DNA of 62,105 bases from an uncultured Phycisphaerales bacterium (GTDB lineage Bacteria; Planctomycetota; Phycisphaerae; Phycisphaerales; UBA1924), in assembly GCA_937871915.1 (NCBI GenBank), contig CALMPG010000142.1:1-62105 (forward strand), written 5' to 3'. The notes under the pieces are model-generated. The model had not been told where the DNA came from, searched no databases, and saw only the letters and a program-made list of their open reading frames with translations. A program made the position numbers and the translations under genes. This document shows, one piece after another, positions 29,392-37,475 of this stretch (positions within the stretch are counted from its first letter, which is position 1; each line of letters starts with the position of its first letter).

Positions 29392-29757
29392 TCAGGGTTT
29401 GGGTTTCCGCTTGGTCCGGAAGATGATTGCTCCGAGAACCTTAACCAACTCGGTTGCCTCCTGCTCCGGGGAGGCAAGCCGCTTCTCAGTGAAGTAGCGA
29501 CGGCGTTTCGCGATGCGTAGCCAATGGCGGCACTCGCTCGCCTCTTTGATCGCGATGCCGAGCGCTTTCACGAAGTCTTTTTCGCTCATGGCCTCGTGGG
29601 CCTCGAACGTGTTGGCCCCGACGGATGTGAAGCACCCCGACATCTGGTCGGTCACCCGCCGAAACACCCCCTGCTCATCCAGCGCCTCGGCAAGTTGAAG
29701 CCCTCGATCGCCGAAGACCACCACCCGATCCAGCAACTCTTCGCGAAGTCGAGACAT
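29392..29757 (-). CDS. Four-helix-bundle protein (23S rRNA intervening-sequence type)
   Basis: A 121-aa helical protein with [20 protein letters not shown] and a basic C-terminus (FRTKRKPKP), matching the S23/IVP family found in 23S rRNA intervening sequences and related to Avd of diversity-generating retroelements. In this window it is a free-standing gene, not inside an rRNA. The start MSRLREEL follows AGGAGG by 8 bases. The gene is bracketed by inverted arms of AAGTGCA-type 7-bp repeats (29351-29371 and 29774-29808). No reverse transcriptase or variable repeat is seen. Its function outside rRNA is unknown. Confidence 0.85.
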   Translation of the reverse strand: MSRLREELLDRVVVFGDRGLQLAEALDEQGVFRRVTDQMSGCFTSVGANTFEAHEAMSEKDFVKALGIAIKEASECRHWLRIAKRRRYFTEKRLASPEQEATELVKVLGAIIFRTKRKPKP

Positions 29758-29773
29758 GCTGCGGTCCTCCTGG

Positions 29774-29808
29774 TTTGCACTCTGCACTTTGTACTTTGCA
29801 CTTTGCTA
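29774..29808. repeat. Right TTTGCAC tandem arm
   Basis: Five 7-bp units (TTTGCAC, TCTGCAC, TTTGTAC, TTTGCAC, TTTGCTA), inverted relative to 29351-29371. The last unit supplies the stop codon of the adjoining lipoprotein gene. Confidence 0.9.
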
Positions 29809-30447
29809 CTTCATCCACATGAGCTTCCACTGCCCCATGTCCTGCCGGATCCAGACTCGCGTGAACTTCAGGTCCCGCGAGGCCTGGCCGGTCAGGTTCA
29901 GCACCCAGGTTCGGTCTCCGGGCTGATCGACCACCACCGTGGGCGTGTGCTCGCCCATGGGCATGCGGGCGAAGGTCTTGCCGATGTCCTTGCGGTACAG
30001 GTGCAGGTCGGCGACGAAGCCGATGGGGTCCTTGCCCTGGGTGCGCATGTGCTCCTTGGTGTACTCGTCGGTGAGCTGGTCGAGAATGATGCGGTCGGCC
30101 TCCTCGGTGCCCTCGTCGAGGAGGTTCTGGATGTGGATGAAGAGTTGCGACGGCGAGTAGGTGAGGTAGACCTTGGAGCCGTCGGGGTTCTCGACGACCG
30201 CGCTCTCGCCGACGGCCGCGTTTCGCAGGGATGGATCGATGTGGCCGCCGTCGGGGTTGACGGGCTGATCGGCGAACTCGGCCTCGGCGAGGCCGGTGAA
30301 GAAGGGTTTGTAGCGGGTGGTTCTTTCGGTGGACCCGCACGCGGCGAGGATGAGCACGAGTGGCAAAGTGACGAAGTGGCGGAGTGGCACAGCGCGGCGG
30401 CGAGTGCCGGGTGCCGAGTGCCGAGTGCCGAGGTGGGGATGATTCAT
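29806..30447 (-). CDS. Putative lipoprotein, unknown function
   Basis: A 213-aa protein with a lipobox LAAC near residue 37 preceded by a hydrophobic stretch (HFVTLPLVLILAACG), so probably anchored in the outer or inner membrane. The mature part (TTRYKPFFTGLAEAEFADQP ... DRTWVLNLTGQASRDLKF) matches no family I know. Its start ATG overlaps the nadB stop (ATGA). The codons of residues about 5-37 coincide with two 8-bp tandem repeats (30358-30390, AGTGGCxA type; 30400-30433, GAGTGCCG type), so the signal peptide is largely repeat-derived. An internal start after the first repeat is possible. Confidence 0.75.
   Translation of the reverse strand: MNHPHLGTRHSAPGTRRRAVPLRHFVTLPLVLILAACGSTERTTRYKPFFTGLAEAEFADQPVNPDGGHIDPSLRNAAVGESAVVENPDGSKVYLTYSPSQLFIHIQNLLDEGTEEADRIILDQLTDEYTKEHMRTQGKDPIGFVADLHLYRKDIGKTFARMPMGEHTPTVVVDQPGDRTWVLNLTGQASRDLKFTRVWIRQDMGQWKLMWMK
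30358..30433. repeat. AGTGGC/AGTGCC 8-bp tandem repeats overlapping a signal-peptide coding region
   Basis: Units at 30358-30390 (AGTGGCAA, AGTGACGA, AGTGGCGG, AGTGGCAC) and 30400-30433 (GAGTGCCG-type). Together they cover most of the lipoprotein signal sequence codons. Confidence 0.85.
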
Positions 30448-32330
30448 CGCGTTGATTGGATGTTGGATGCGTTGACGGGGACGCGGGTTGGTTCGGGCTG
30501 GGCGCGCCGGGTGCGGTCGTGGACGTGGAAGGCCTCCAGCGTCTCCGGACAGTCCATACGCACGTGTCCGCCGCGGGATTCGGCCCGCCAGAGGGCGCTG
30601 CGGGCGATCAGGGCCGCGGCGAGGAGCATGTTCTGGGCCTGCCAGCCGGGGGGAGAATCGAAGATCTTGTCGAGGGTGTACCGGGCCCAGAAGTCGATCA
30701 TCTCGGCAACATCGGCCAGACGCGGCCCGCTGCGTTCCACGCCCGCGTTGCGCCACATGGCCGAGCGCAGGCTGCTGAGCACGTCGGAGAGGTCGAGTTC
30801 GGCGTTGTCGCTCGGGCGGATGTCGGAGATCACGGGCACTGGCGCGGGGGGCGGGCGGAAGGGGATCGTCCTGCCCGAGAGGTCCGCATCGGACCAGACG
30901 AGCGTCGCGGCGTCGTGGTCCCCGGGCGAGCCGACGGGGGCGTGCGAGGCCCGGGCTATGGCCGCGGCGCTGCGTCCGGCTGCCTCCCCGAGCACCAGCC
31001 CTTCGAGCAGCGAGTTGCTCGCCAGCCTGTTCGCGCCGTGGAGCCCGCAACTGGCGACCTCGCCAACCGCGAAGAGCCCCGGCACATTGGTCCGCCCGTT
31101 CATGTCCGTCGCGACGCCGCCGACGGTGTAGTGGGCCGCGGGGTTGACGGGGATCAGGTCTTTCGTCGGGTCGAGGTCCACGCCCTTGAGGAGCGCGGCG
31201 ATTCCCGGGAAACAACCCGCGAAGTTCTGGATGTGGCGAACATCGAGGAAGACATGGGTGCCGCCGTGCGTGGCGAGGCGATGCACGATGGCGCGGCTGA
31301 CGACATCGCGAGGCGCGAGTTCGGCCATCGGGTGGACGTCCACCATGAACCTCGCCCCCGAATGGTCGACGAGGAACGCGCCCGCGCCGCGGACGGCCTC
31401 GGTGATGAGCGAGCGGGGGCGCCCGGCGAGGTAGAGCGTGGTCGGATGGAACTGCACGAAGGCGAGGTCCTGCACGGCCGCGCCGGCGCGGTAGGCCATG
31501 GCGAGGCCGTCGGCCGTGGCGCACCTGGGATTGGTCGTCTCGCGAAAGACCATGCCCGCGCCGCCGGTGGCGAGGATCGTGCTCTTGGCCCAGATCATCT
31601 GCAGGCCGTAGCGAGGGTGGTGGGTGATCGCGCCCATGACGGGTGCGCCCGGCTCGCCGCTGGGCGTGATGAGGTCGAGGGAGAAGCAGTTGGTGAACAG
31701 CCGCACGTGCGGCGTGGCGGCGAGTTTTGCGACCAGGCAGCGGACGAGCTCCTTGCCCGTGGCGTCGCCGTCGGCGTGCAGGATGCGGGCGTGGGCGTGG
31801 CCGCCCTCGCGGTTGAGCGAGAGGTGGTCTCCGGTCTTGTCCTCGCCCGCGGCGGCACCCCTCTCGCTTACGCGAGAGGCTCTTTGGTCGAACCGCATTC
31901 CCCACGCGGCGAGTTCCCGCATCCGCTCGGGCGCGGCGGCGCAGATCGCACGGACGGCGGGCTCGTCGCACAGGCCCCCGCCGGCGGTGAGGGTGTCCTG
32001 CACGTGCGACTCGATGGAGTCCTCACGCGACATGACGGCCGCGATGCCGCCCTGGGCCCAGGCGGTGTTGGACTCTTCTGTGCCGTCCTTGGAGAGGATG
32101 ATCACATCGCCGCCGGGGTACCCCGCGACTCCGTCGCGGGTCTGGTCTGACCCGCCACGGAGTGTCGGGGTACCCGAGCCGCCACGGAGTGTCGGGGTAC
32201 CCGCCGCGGCGATGGCGGCGCGGAGGCCGGCGACGCCGGTACCAATCACCAGCGTGTCGGTGAAGATCTGCGGGAGCAGCGACGACCGGAAGGGGATCAG
32301 GTAGCGGCGCTGGTCGAAGAGGGGGTGCAT
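30444..32330 (-). CDS. nadB: L-aspartate oxidase
   Basis: A 628-aa flavoenzyme that oxidises L-aspartate to iminoaspartate in de novo NAD synthesis. FAD-binding TLVIGTGVAGLRAAIAA, NTAWAQGGIAAVM, RAGAAVQDLAFVQFHPT, and ASCGLHGANRLASNSLLEG place it with NadB rather than succinate dehydrogenase. It is about 80 aa longer than most NadB because of two in-frame repeat inserts: residues about 44-75 (two GTPTLRGGS copies plus RDGVAGYPGG) right after the FAD turn, from the GGGGTACCC elements at 32110-32202; and RASRVSERGAAA near residue 150 from the GCGAGAGG palindrome at 31858. No nadA or nadC is nearby. Confidence 0.93.
   Translation of the reverse strand: MHPLFDQRRYLIPFRSSLLPQIFTDTLVIGTGVAGLRAAIAAAGTPTLRGGSGTPTLRGGSDQTRDGVAGYPGGDVIILSKDGTEESNTAWAQGGIAAVMSREDSIESHVQDTLTAGGGLCDEPAVRAICAAAPERMRELAAWGMRFDQRASRVSERGAAAGEDKTGDHLSLNREGGHAHARILHADGDATGKELVRCLVAKLAATPHVRLFTNCFSLDLITPSGEPGAPVMGAITHHPRYGLQMIWAKSTILATGGAGMVFRETTNPRCATADGLAMAYRAGAAVQDLAFVQFHPTTLYLAGRPRSLITEAVRGAGAFLVDHSGARFMVDVHPMAELAPRDVVSRAIVHRLATHGGTHVFLDVRHIQNFAGCFPGIAALLKGVDLDPTKDLIPVNPAAHYTVGGVATDMNGRTNVPGLFAVGEVASCGLHGANRLASNSLLEGLVLGEAAGRSAAAIARASHAPVGSPGDHDAATLVWSDADLSGRTIPFRPPPAPVPVISDIRPSDNAELDLSDVLSSLRSAMWRNAGVERSGPRLADVAEMIDFWARYTLDKIFDSPPGWQAQNMLLAAALIARSALWRAESRGGHVRMDCPETLEAFHVHDRTRRAQPEPTRVPVNASNIQSTR
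31858..31890. repeat. CCTCTCGC-N4-GCGAGAGGCTCTTTGGT element in nadB
   Basis: Same palindrome and tail as at 27387-27417, with TTAC as the loop; encodes QRASRVSERG on the nadB strand. Confidence 0.85.
32110..32202. repeat. Cluster of three GGGGTACCC elements in nadB
   Basis: A CCGGGGTACCCCGCGACTCC copy at 32110-32150, then CCCGCCACGGAGTGTCGGGG-TACCC copies at 32151-32175 and 32179-32202, the last two matching 803-828 almost exactly. Confidence 0.9.
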
Positions 32331-32387
32331 GCCGGTGGATCGTATCGGAGCGGGGCGGAGGTCGCGGGTGTGACCGGCCGCGCGGTG

Positions 32388-34295
32388 TCAGCTGGCCCGG
32401 GCTTCCAGTTCCTCCCAGCGAGCGTACAACGCGGCCACCGCGGCCTGTGCCTCCTCCAGATCATGGCACGCCTCGGTCATGGCGCGGTGATCGGACATGA
32501 CGGCCGGGTCGTTCACGCGCCTCTCCGCCGCGGCAGCGAGGGCCTCCGCGTCGTGGATCCGGTTCTCGATGGAGTCGTACTCGCGCTGCTCGTTGTAGGA
32601 GAGCTTCTTCTTGGGCGTGGGACGGGCGACCTCGGACGAGGACGCGGCCTGGGCCGCCGCGGATGCCTTCCGTATCGCCGCGAGCGCGGCCTTCTCGGCC
32701 TCGGCCTGCGCGGCGAGGGCCTGATCGAGGTGGGCGAACATCCGGGCGTTCCCCGCACCGTCGAGCCAGAGGACTTCGGTCGCGAGGCGGCCGAGCATGG
32801 CCCGGTCGTGCGTCACCAGCACCAGCGCGCCGGGGAAGTCCTCGAGGGCCTCTTCGAGCACCTGCAGCGTGGGGATGTCGAGGTCGTTGGTCGGCTCATC
32901 GAGCACGAGCACATCCGCCGGTTCGAGCATGATGCGAGCGATGTGGACGCGGGCGAGTTCCCCGCCGCTGAGCGAGCCAACGGGCTGGAGCAGTTGATCA
33001 TCGCGGAAGAGGAATCGGCGCGACCAGCCGGTGATGTGCATCGACTGGCCCTGGAAGACGACCCGGTCGCTCACGGGGCAGAGGGCCTCGCCCAGCGGCG
33101 TGGCGGGGTCGAAGTCCTTGCGGTGCTGGCTGAAGACCACGATGCGCGGCGGGGGCTCGGAGAGATTGATCTCGCCGGTGTCGGGGGCGAGTTCGCCCGT
33201 GAGGATGCGGATGAGCGTGGTCTTGCCGCTGCCGTTCGGGCCGAGCAGGCCGAGGCAGTCGCCCGCGCCGAAGGCGACATCGACGTCCTTGAAAAGCACG
33301 CGCGCCGGCGTTCCCTGCGATTTCGACAGGCCCTCGCCGCTGAGGAACTTGCGGGTCTTGCGCCCGGTGCCGGTGAAATCGACCCTCGCCCCGCCGCCCC
33401 CGGCCGCGTTGCGGACTTTGAGTTCGGCGAGTTCATCCTGCCGGTCGTAGGAGGCGAAGATCTTGCTCTTGGACTTGGTGCGGCGGGCCTCGGGCTTGCG
33501 CGAGAGCCAGTCGAGGTCTTTCTTGACCTGATTCGCGAGGGCCTGCTCGGCCCTGGCCTGGCCGGAGAGAAACTCCTCCTTGCGGCGGAGGAACTCGGTG
33601 TAGTTGCCCTTCACGCTCAGCGTGCCCTCGGGGTATGCGCGGCTGAGCTCGATGATCCGTGTCGCGACGTTCTCGAGGAAGACGCGGTCGTGCGTGACGA
33701 AGACGCTCGCGAAGGCGCGGTTGTTCATGGGCGGCCGCAGGAGCAACTCCTCCAGCCAGTCGATCCCCTCGATGTCGAGGTGGTTGGTCGGTTCGTCGAG
33801 CATGAGCAGGTCGGGCTCGCCCCCGCAACTCGCCAGCCCGCGGGCGATGGAGAGCCGCTTGCGCCACCCGCCCGAGAGCGCGGCGGCGGGCGTCGCGCAG
33901 TGGGCATCGTCGAAGCCGACCTTCGAGAGGATGATGTCGCCGACGATCTCGGCCTCGTGCTCATCATGGACACCCGCGACGACCCCGCCCGCGAGGGCCG
34001 CGGCGACGACGACCTCGCGGGCCGTGACGGCCGCGTCGTCGCCGAAGGCGTCGTACTGCGGGACGTAGACCGAGCGCAGCCCCTTGGCGGTGGTGATGCC
34101 CCCGGATTGTCGGCCCTCGGAGTCCACGCTGTCGGGCTCCTCCAGCCCGGCGAGGAGTTTGAGGAGCGTGCTCTTGCCCGCCCCGTTGGGTCCGATGAGC
34201 CCGACGCGTTCACCCTCGGCGATGCTCAGCGACACGCCGCGGAAGAGCGTGCGAAGGCCGTGGGTCTTGGCGATGGAGTGGGCGGAGAGGAGCAA
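32388..34295 (-). CDS. ABC-F family ATPase (Uup-like)
   Basis: A 635-aa soluble protein with two ABC domains and no membrane helices. NBD1: GLIGPNGAGKSTLLKLLAG (Walker A), AALSGGWRKRLSIARGLA (signature), LLMLDEPTNHLDI (Walker B). NBD2: GLLGPNGSGKTTLIRILTG, GSLSGGELARVHIARIML, VLVLDEPTNDLDI. A linker rich in Arg/Lys and a long C-terminal coiled coil (AEAEKAALAAIRKASAAA) with KKKLSYNEQREYDSIENRI match Uup. ABC-F proteins act on ribosomes or DNA-related processes; the exact role here is not defined. It is followed, on the same strand, by the nadB region 57 bp away. Confidence 0.92.
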   Translation of the reverse strand: MLLSAHSIAKTHGLRTLFRGVSLSIAEGERVGLIGPNGAGKSTLLKLLAGLEEPDSVDSEGRQSGGITTAKGLRSVYVPQYDAFGDDAAVTAREVVVAAALAGGVVAGVHDEHEAEIVGDIILSKVGFDDAHCATPAAALSGGWRKRLSIARGLASCGGEPDLLMLDEPTNHLDIEGIDWLEELLLRPPMNNRAFASVFVTHDRVFLENVATRIIELSRAYPEGTLSVKGNYTEFLRRKEEFLSGQARAEQALANQVKKDLDWLSRKPEARRTKSKSKIFASYDRQDELAELKVRNAAGGGGARVDFTGTGRKTRKFLSGEGLSKSQGTPARVLFKDVDVAFGAGDCLGLLGPNGSGKTTLIRILTGELAPDTGEINLSEPPPRIVVFSQHRKDFDPATPLGEALCPVSDRVVFQGQSMHITGWSRRFLFRDDQLLQPVGSLSGGELARVHIARIMLEPADVLVLDEPTNDLDIPTLQVLEEALEDFPGALVLVTHDRAMLGRLATEVLWLDGAGNARMFAHLDQALAAQAEAEKAALAAIRKASAAAQAASSSEVARPTPKKKLSYNEQREYDSIENRIHDAEALAAAAERRVNDPAVMSDHRAMTEACHDLEEAQAAVAALYARWEELEARAS

Positions 34296-34306
34296 GGGGG
34301 AAGCCT

Positions 34307-34413
34307 AAATGGCAAATCGCAAATAGCAAATGGCAAATGAACAGCCCCGAGCCGTGCGACCCGGGGCTGCCATGCGCTTGCCTCGATTTGCTATTTGCCA
34401 TTTGCCATTTGGC
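34307..34413. repeat. AAATGGC inverted-arm repeat around a hairpin
   Basis: Left arm 34307-34340 (AAATGGC, AAATCGC, AAATAGC, AAATGGC, 7-bp units) and right arm 34385-34413 (complement order) are inverted. They enclose a GC hairpin AGCCCCG/CGGGGCT (34342-34368), which would terminate FN3 gene transcription. Confidence 0.9.
34342..34368 (-). terminator. GC-hairpin terminator of the FN3 gene
   Basis: A 7-bp stem AGCCCCG/CGGGGCT with a 12-base loop between the inverted AAATGGC arms. The T-rich TTTGCCATTTG following on the minus strand could supply the U-tract. Confidence 0.55.
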
Positions 34414-34414
34414 C

Positions 34415-35128
34415 TCACGCCGCCATCTTCATGCCCGCGCTGGGCATCGTCTCGGTGCTGGTGATGGTGAACCCACCCCCCTCACCACCGCCGCCGCCGA
34501 CGCTGCCGAACCGCGCCGTGAACGCCGGGCTCATCGCGCCCGTCTGGTTGCCGCGCTTGCCGGTGATGATGTACGACACGCTCGAAGCGCCGATGGGGAC
34601 GGTCGCGTCGGTGAACGACCGCTCGCCGACGGTGTCGATGAGCGCGTAGGTCGTCGCGCCGTTGAGGGCCCGCATCACCTTGTAGACCACGTTGGCGCAC
34701 TGCGGCGGGTTGTTGCTCTTCCACGTGAGCGTGAGCGAGCCGTCGGAGTTGACGCCGACGCGCAGGTCGCCGGGCTGGCCGGGCGTGGGGCCGCTCTCGG
34801 AGCGCGGCTGCGGGGCGGGGATGTCGGCCAGGCCGTACAGCGCGGGGTTGCTGGTGTTCCTGGCCCTGGTCTGGATGGAGCGCACGGCGTCGGCGACGAG
34901 CGTGCGCAGCGTGCGCGACGAGGTCTTGAAGGTCGTCGTCGCGCCCTTCGAGGCGATGCGGGCGGCCTCGGCGGCCGAGAGCGCGGTCTGGGCCTCGCCG
35001 ATGGCGTCGGTGAGCCCCTCGATCTCCGGCTCGGTGAGCCCCAGCGCGGCTTTGTTGGTGTCCCAGGTGCTCAGGTGGCCCTGCGCGAAGATGAGCATCT
35101 GACGATCGTCGGACGGTATCGTTGCCAT
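34415..35128 (-). CDS. Helical-plus-FN3 protein, paralog 1
   Basis: A 237-aa protein, no signal peptide. The first 90 residues are helical (TEPEIEGLTDAIGEAQTALSA, KTSSRTLRTLVADAVRSIQ), then a Pro-rich hinge and a fibronectin type III domain (PGDLRVGVNSDGSLTLTWKS ... SVSYIITGKRGNQTGAMSPA), ending in a Gly-rich run and TSTETMPSAGMKMAA. The frame stays open upstream through the 21-bp array, but MATIPSDDRQ is chosen because GGAGAAATACCC precedes it. It has two paralogs in this window (45246 and 56907) with the same architecture and similar GxSYIITGKxGxQTG strands. Function unknown. Confidence 0.82.
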   Translation of the reverse strand: MATIPSDDRQMLIFAQGHLSTWDTNKAALGLTEPEIEGLTDAIGEAQTALSAAEAARIASKGATTTFKTSSRTLRTLVADAVRSIQTRARNTSNPALYGLADIPAPQPRSESGPTPGQPGDLRVGVNSDGSLTLTWKSNNPPQCANVVYKVMRALNGATTYALIDTVGERSFTDATVPIGASSVSYIITGKRGNQTGAMSPAFTARFGSVGGGGGEGGGFTITSTETMPSAGMKMAA

Positions 35129-35835
35129 GGGTATTTCTCCGTGCACTGTCGCCGTCGCCTCGCGCACACGCACGAGGCTCACCCCCGGATTGGAACGAGA
35201 GCCTCCATCGTCGCCCCGACCGTGCGACTTGTGCCGAGTGTGACGGATATCCGATCTTTGTCGAAAACACCCAGGACAAGGGCCCCACCCCCGTTCCCGC
35301 CCTCGCCGCCGCACGCGCCCCTTCACCGCCGCGTCCGAGAACAACCCGCCGCCCGGCCCGCCACGCGGCCCGCACCAGACACCGTCCTCCCAGAGCCGCT
35401 CCAACCCAGCGATGAACAGGAGCAGTTCATCGATGAACGGCGACTGTTCATCGCTCAATAGGAGCGGTTCATCGATGCACAGGAGCCGTGCACCGATCCA
35501 CGGACGCCGCGCATCGATGAACCCGGGCCGTGCATCGCCCATCCGGAGCCGTTCGTGCATCCACGCGGGCCGTGCATCGATGGGCCGGAGCCGTTCATCG
35601 CTGGTTTCCGGTGCGGGTCGCATTGACTTGGCGCGCCCCTTTCTTTGGCGGTGCGATAGGTGGTGCGGTCATGCAAGGGCAACCGAGCACCGCCTCTCTC
35701 AGAGCGAACATGTTGGGGTAGGGCCAAGGCGAAGGCATTTGCCTGCCCACAATTGGGCACGCGCTTCTTTCATATTCTTGCGAATAACGGACTTCGCTCT
35801 TGACTTGCTATAGGCGATGATGATGATGCGATAAT
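35129..35835. other. Intergenic region holding array A
   Basis: About 700 bp with no convincing gene. It holds the FN3 gene leader, a 21-bp-period array (35412-35600), an A/T-richer stretch after 35740 and GATGATGATGATG just before the start at 35836. Short open frames here are read-throughs of the array. Confidence 0.7.
35412..35600. repeat. 21-bp-period tandem array A
   Basis: Nine consecutive 21-bp units starting at 35412, 35433, 35454 and so on. Consensus is ATGAAC-N7-GTTCATCG, so units contain a dyad (ATGAAC...GTTCAT), and unit junctions form GTTCATCGATGAAC. Spacing is exact over all nine units although sequence varies. Starts 284 bp upstream of the paralog 1 start codon. Confidence 0.95.
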
Positions 35836-36741
35836 ATGACATCAGCACCCCTGCCGGTGATTTGCCTGCTCATGTGTTTGGCTTTGCTCGTTCAGCCGTC
35901 GAGCCAGCATCCCGCGGCAACGGACACCCCGGGTGCTGCGCTACACGGTTCCGCCGACGCGTCTTCCCGCGTCACGGACGACAAATCGCGGGCTCCCATT
36001 GAGGCCACAAAGGCGATCGTTCAACGCATCCAAGACGAAACGAAAAAACGCTTCGTCACCTCGCCGTTTGTGAAGGTGGAAGTTCGCATTGAGGAGCGCG
36101 TGGAGGCTCCCTCGGGCTCGACACGAAAGCCACCCTCGCCCCGGGTGCTCATGTGCACCAGTTGGATGGGCCGGGACCGACTACGAACGGAAGTTCGATC
36201 CGACGCTGGCGCCTTGGAGTATGCCGTGTCGGTTGTTGAGGGGAGAACACGCGAGTACGTTCCCCAGCGGGCGTCTCCCATTTCAGGGGCACCGCCACAA
36301 AGCAACGTGATCCTGGAGTACGACGGAGCGCTCGCGAGGATCGACAACTGCACGCTTATCTCGGGATGCATTTTCGGAGATCTAACAGTGTCATGGAAAC
36401 TGCCAGGAGAGTCCCTTGCGGACGGCCTTTTTCGCCGCAAGGTTCTTGGTTCCGATCTGCTAGGCACAGAGGATCGGAACGGGCGGCAATGTATGCACTT
36501 TCGCAATTCGTTTTCGTCTCCGACCAAAGGGTCGGGTCGGATTGATGAGGCGAGCGACGAGGTGTACATTGATTCGGTCACCTATGACCTTGTGGCTTGG
36601 GACAGAATCACCGTTCAGTCCAACGGAGTACGGATTGTGCGATCAAGCAACTACTCGGCCATCACCTTTCACACCGATGACTCCGGCTGGGATTGGAAAC
36701 TAACCAACCCGATCCGAAGCGGGGAGAATAAGCGGGAATAG
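35836..36741 (+). CDS. Secreted protein, unknown (possible LolA-like fold)
   Basis: A 301-aa protein with a signal peptide (PLPVICLLMCLALLVQPSSQ). The mature part is beta-rich with a few Cys (NCTLISGCIFGDLTV) and VYIDSVTYDLVAWDRITVQS near the C-terminus, a pattern like lipoprotein-carrier or outer-membrane LolA/LppX folds, but I cannot assign it. GC is lower than in the flanks. The following small secreted gene is 55 bp downstream and may be cotranscribed. Confidence 0.7.
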   Translation: MTSAPLPVICLLMCLALLVQPSSQHPAATDTPGAALHGSADASSRVTDDKSRAPIEATKAIVQRIQDETKKRFVTSPFVKVEVRIEERVEAPSGSTRKPPSPRVLMCTSWMGRDRLRTEVRSDAGALEYAVSVVEGRTREYVPQRASPISGAPPQSNVILEYDGALARIDNCTLISGCIFGDLTVSWKLPGESLADGLFRRKVLGSDLLGTEDRNGRQCMHFRNSFSSPTKGSGRIDEASDEVYIDSVTYDLVAWDRITVQSNGVRIVRSSNYSAITFHTDDSGWDWKLTNPIRSGENKRE

Positions 36742-36796
36742 CGACGCGGCTCGCACGACGGGGGAGAGGCAAGTGTTTCTTGAAAGGAGCAATGCG

Positions 36797-37354
36797 ATGA
36801 CGACGTTTCGTATGCTTGCGATTGGGTTCGTTTGTGCGACGGCGCTTTGTGTCGTGCCTGGGTCCGCGAAAGCAGACGCTTGCGAGGCGATTCGCGAGCG
36901 GCTGGCCTATGTTCGCAACGTGACCGGCGACACAATTCTGACCGCGACGCTCGAAGGGTATTCGGGCGACCTTGTCGTGTCGTGGGACGGAACCGACCTG
37001 AGCGTTTGGGCGGACGCAGGAGCGTCGTTCGGGGGTACGCCAACTTGCGACGCAACCCTTGGGCTGGTGTTCGACGACGGCAACGGGGATTATGTTGCCG
37101 TAACCGTGGGGGAGGGCTCGCACGACGTGATCATCCGGGCAGTACTCTCGTACAATATCGAACAGCCCCACCCGGAAGCTTGGGGCGTGGATCCGGATTC
37201 GGAGGACCCTTCTCCGCAGTACAAGTGGTCCTGTTATTGCAACGATCCGTCTCACAGCCACTGCTCCGATCGGGATTGTATGGAACAGAAATCATGCTAC
37301 CTCGAGGGTCCTTTGGATAAGTGCAACTACTGGATCGATTGGTCACCCGAGTGA
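36797..37354 (+). CDS. Small secreted Cys-rich protein, unknown
   Basis: A 185-aa protein. MTTFRMLAIGFVCATALCVVP is a signal peptide; start chosen here because AGGAG lies 8 bases upstream (the frame also offers an earlier start). The middle is beta-rich. The C-terminal 45 residues carry at least six Cys in WSCYCNDPSHSHCSDRDCM and CYLEGPLDKCNYW, suggesting a disulfide-stabilised or metal-binding knot. No family recognised. GC is modest, like the preceding gene. Confidence 0.7.
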   Translation: MTTFRMLAIGFVCATALCVVPGSAKADACEAIRERLAYVRNVTGDTILTATLEGYSGDLVVSWDGTDLSVWADAGASFGGTPTCDATLGLVFDDGNGDYVAVTVGEGSHDVIIRAVLSYNIEQPHPEAWGVDPDSEDPSPQYKWSCYCNDPSHSHCSDRDCMEQKSCYLEGPLDKCNYWIDWSPE

Positions 37355-37404
37355 CCTCGGCCCGGACCGACGGCATGACGGCGGTTGGCCTTGCCTTTCT
37401 GGGC

Positions 37405-37434
37405 CATCACCTTTCGGCTCATCGAAAGGTGATG
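37405..37434. terminator. Hairpin downstream of the Cys-rich gene
   Basis: CATCACCTTTCG-GCTCAT-CGAAAGGTGATG forms a perfect 12-bp stem 50 bp after the stop. A T-tract is missing, so it may be a 3' stabiliser or a mini-repeat rather than a terminator. Confidence 0.55.
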
Positions 37435-37475
37435 CGGGCGTGCAGCGGCGTGGGAGTTCGGGGGATGGGGGTGCT

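Noticed and set aside
29392..29757. Diversity-generating retroelement
   Set aside because: The four-helix-bundle protein resembles Avd, but there is no reverse transcriptase, template repeat or variable gene within the window.
35412..35600. CRISPR array at 35.4 kb (also at 45.1, 56.4 and 61.7 kb)
   Set aside because: Units are contiguous with no unique spacers, the period is 21 bp and no cas genes are present.
34415..35623. FN3 paralog 1 as a 402-aa protein including the array
   Set aside because: MATIPSDDRQ has a good GGAG site and lines up in position with the N-termini of the paralogs, while the extension is array-derived and GC-biased.
35412..35813. Heptad-repeat protein encoded by array A on the plus strand
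   Set aside because: A 21-bp period keeps every frame periodic, so heptad-like peptides appear in all open frames of all arrays. There is no ribosome site, and the reading ends in low-quality sequence.
35796..35836. Sigma-70 promoter TTGACT...GATAAT before the 35836 gene
   Set aside because: The boxes are about 24 bp apart, outside the normal 16-18 bp spacing.
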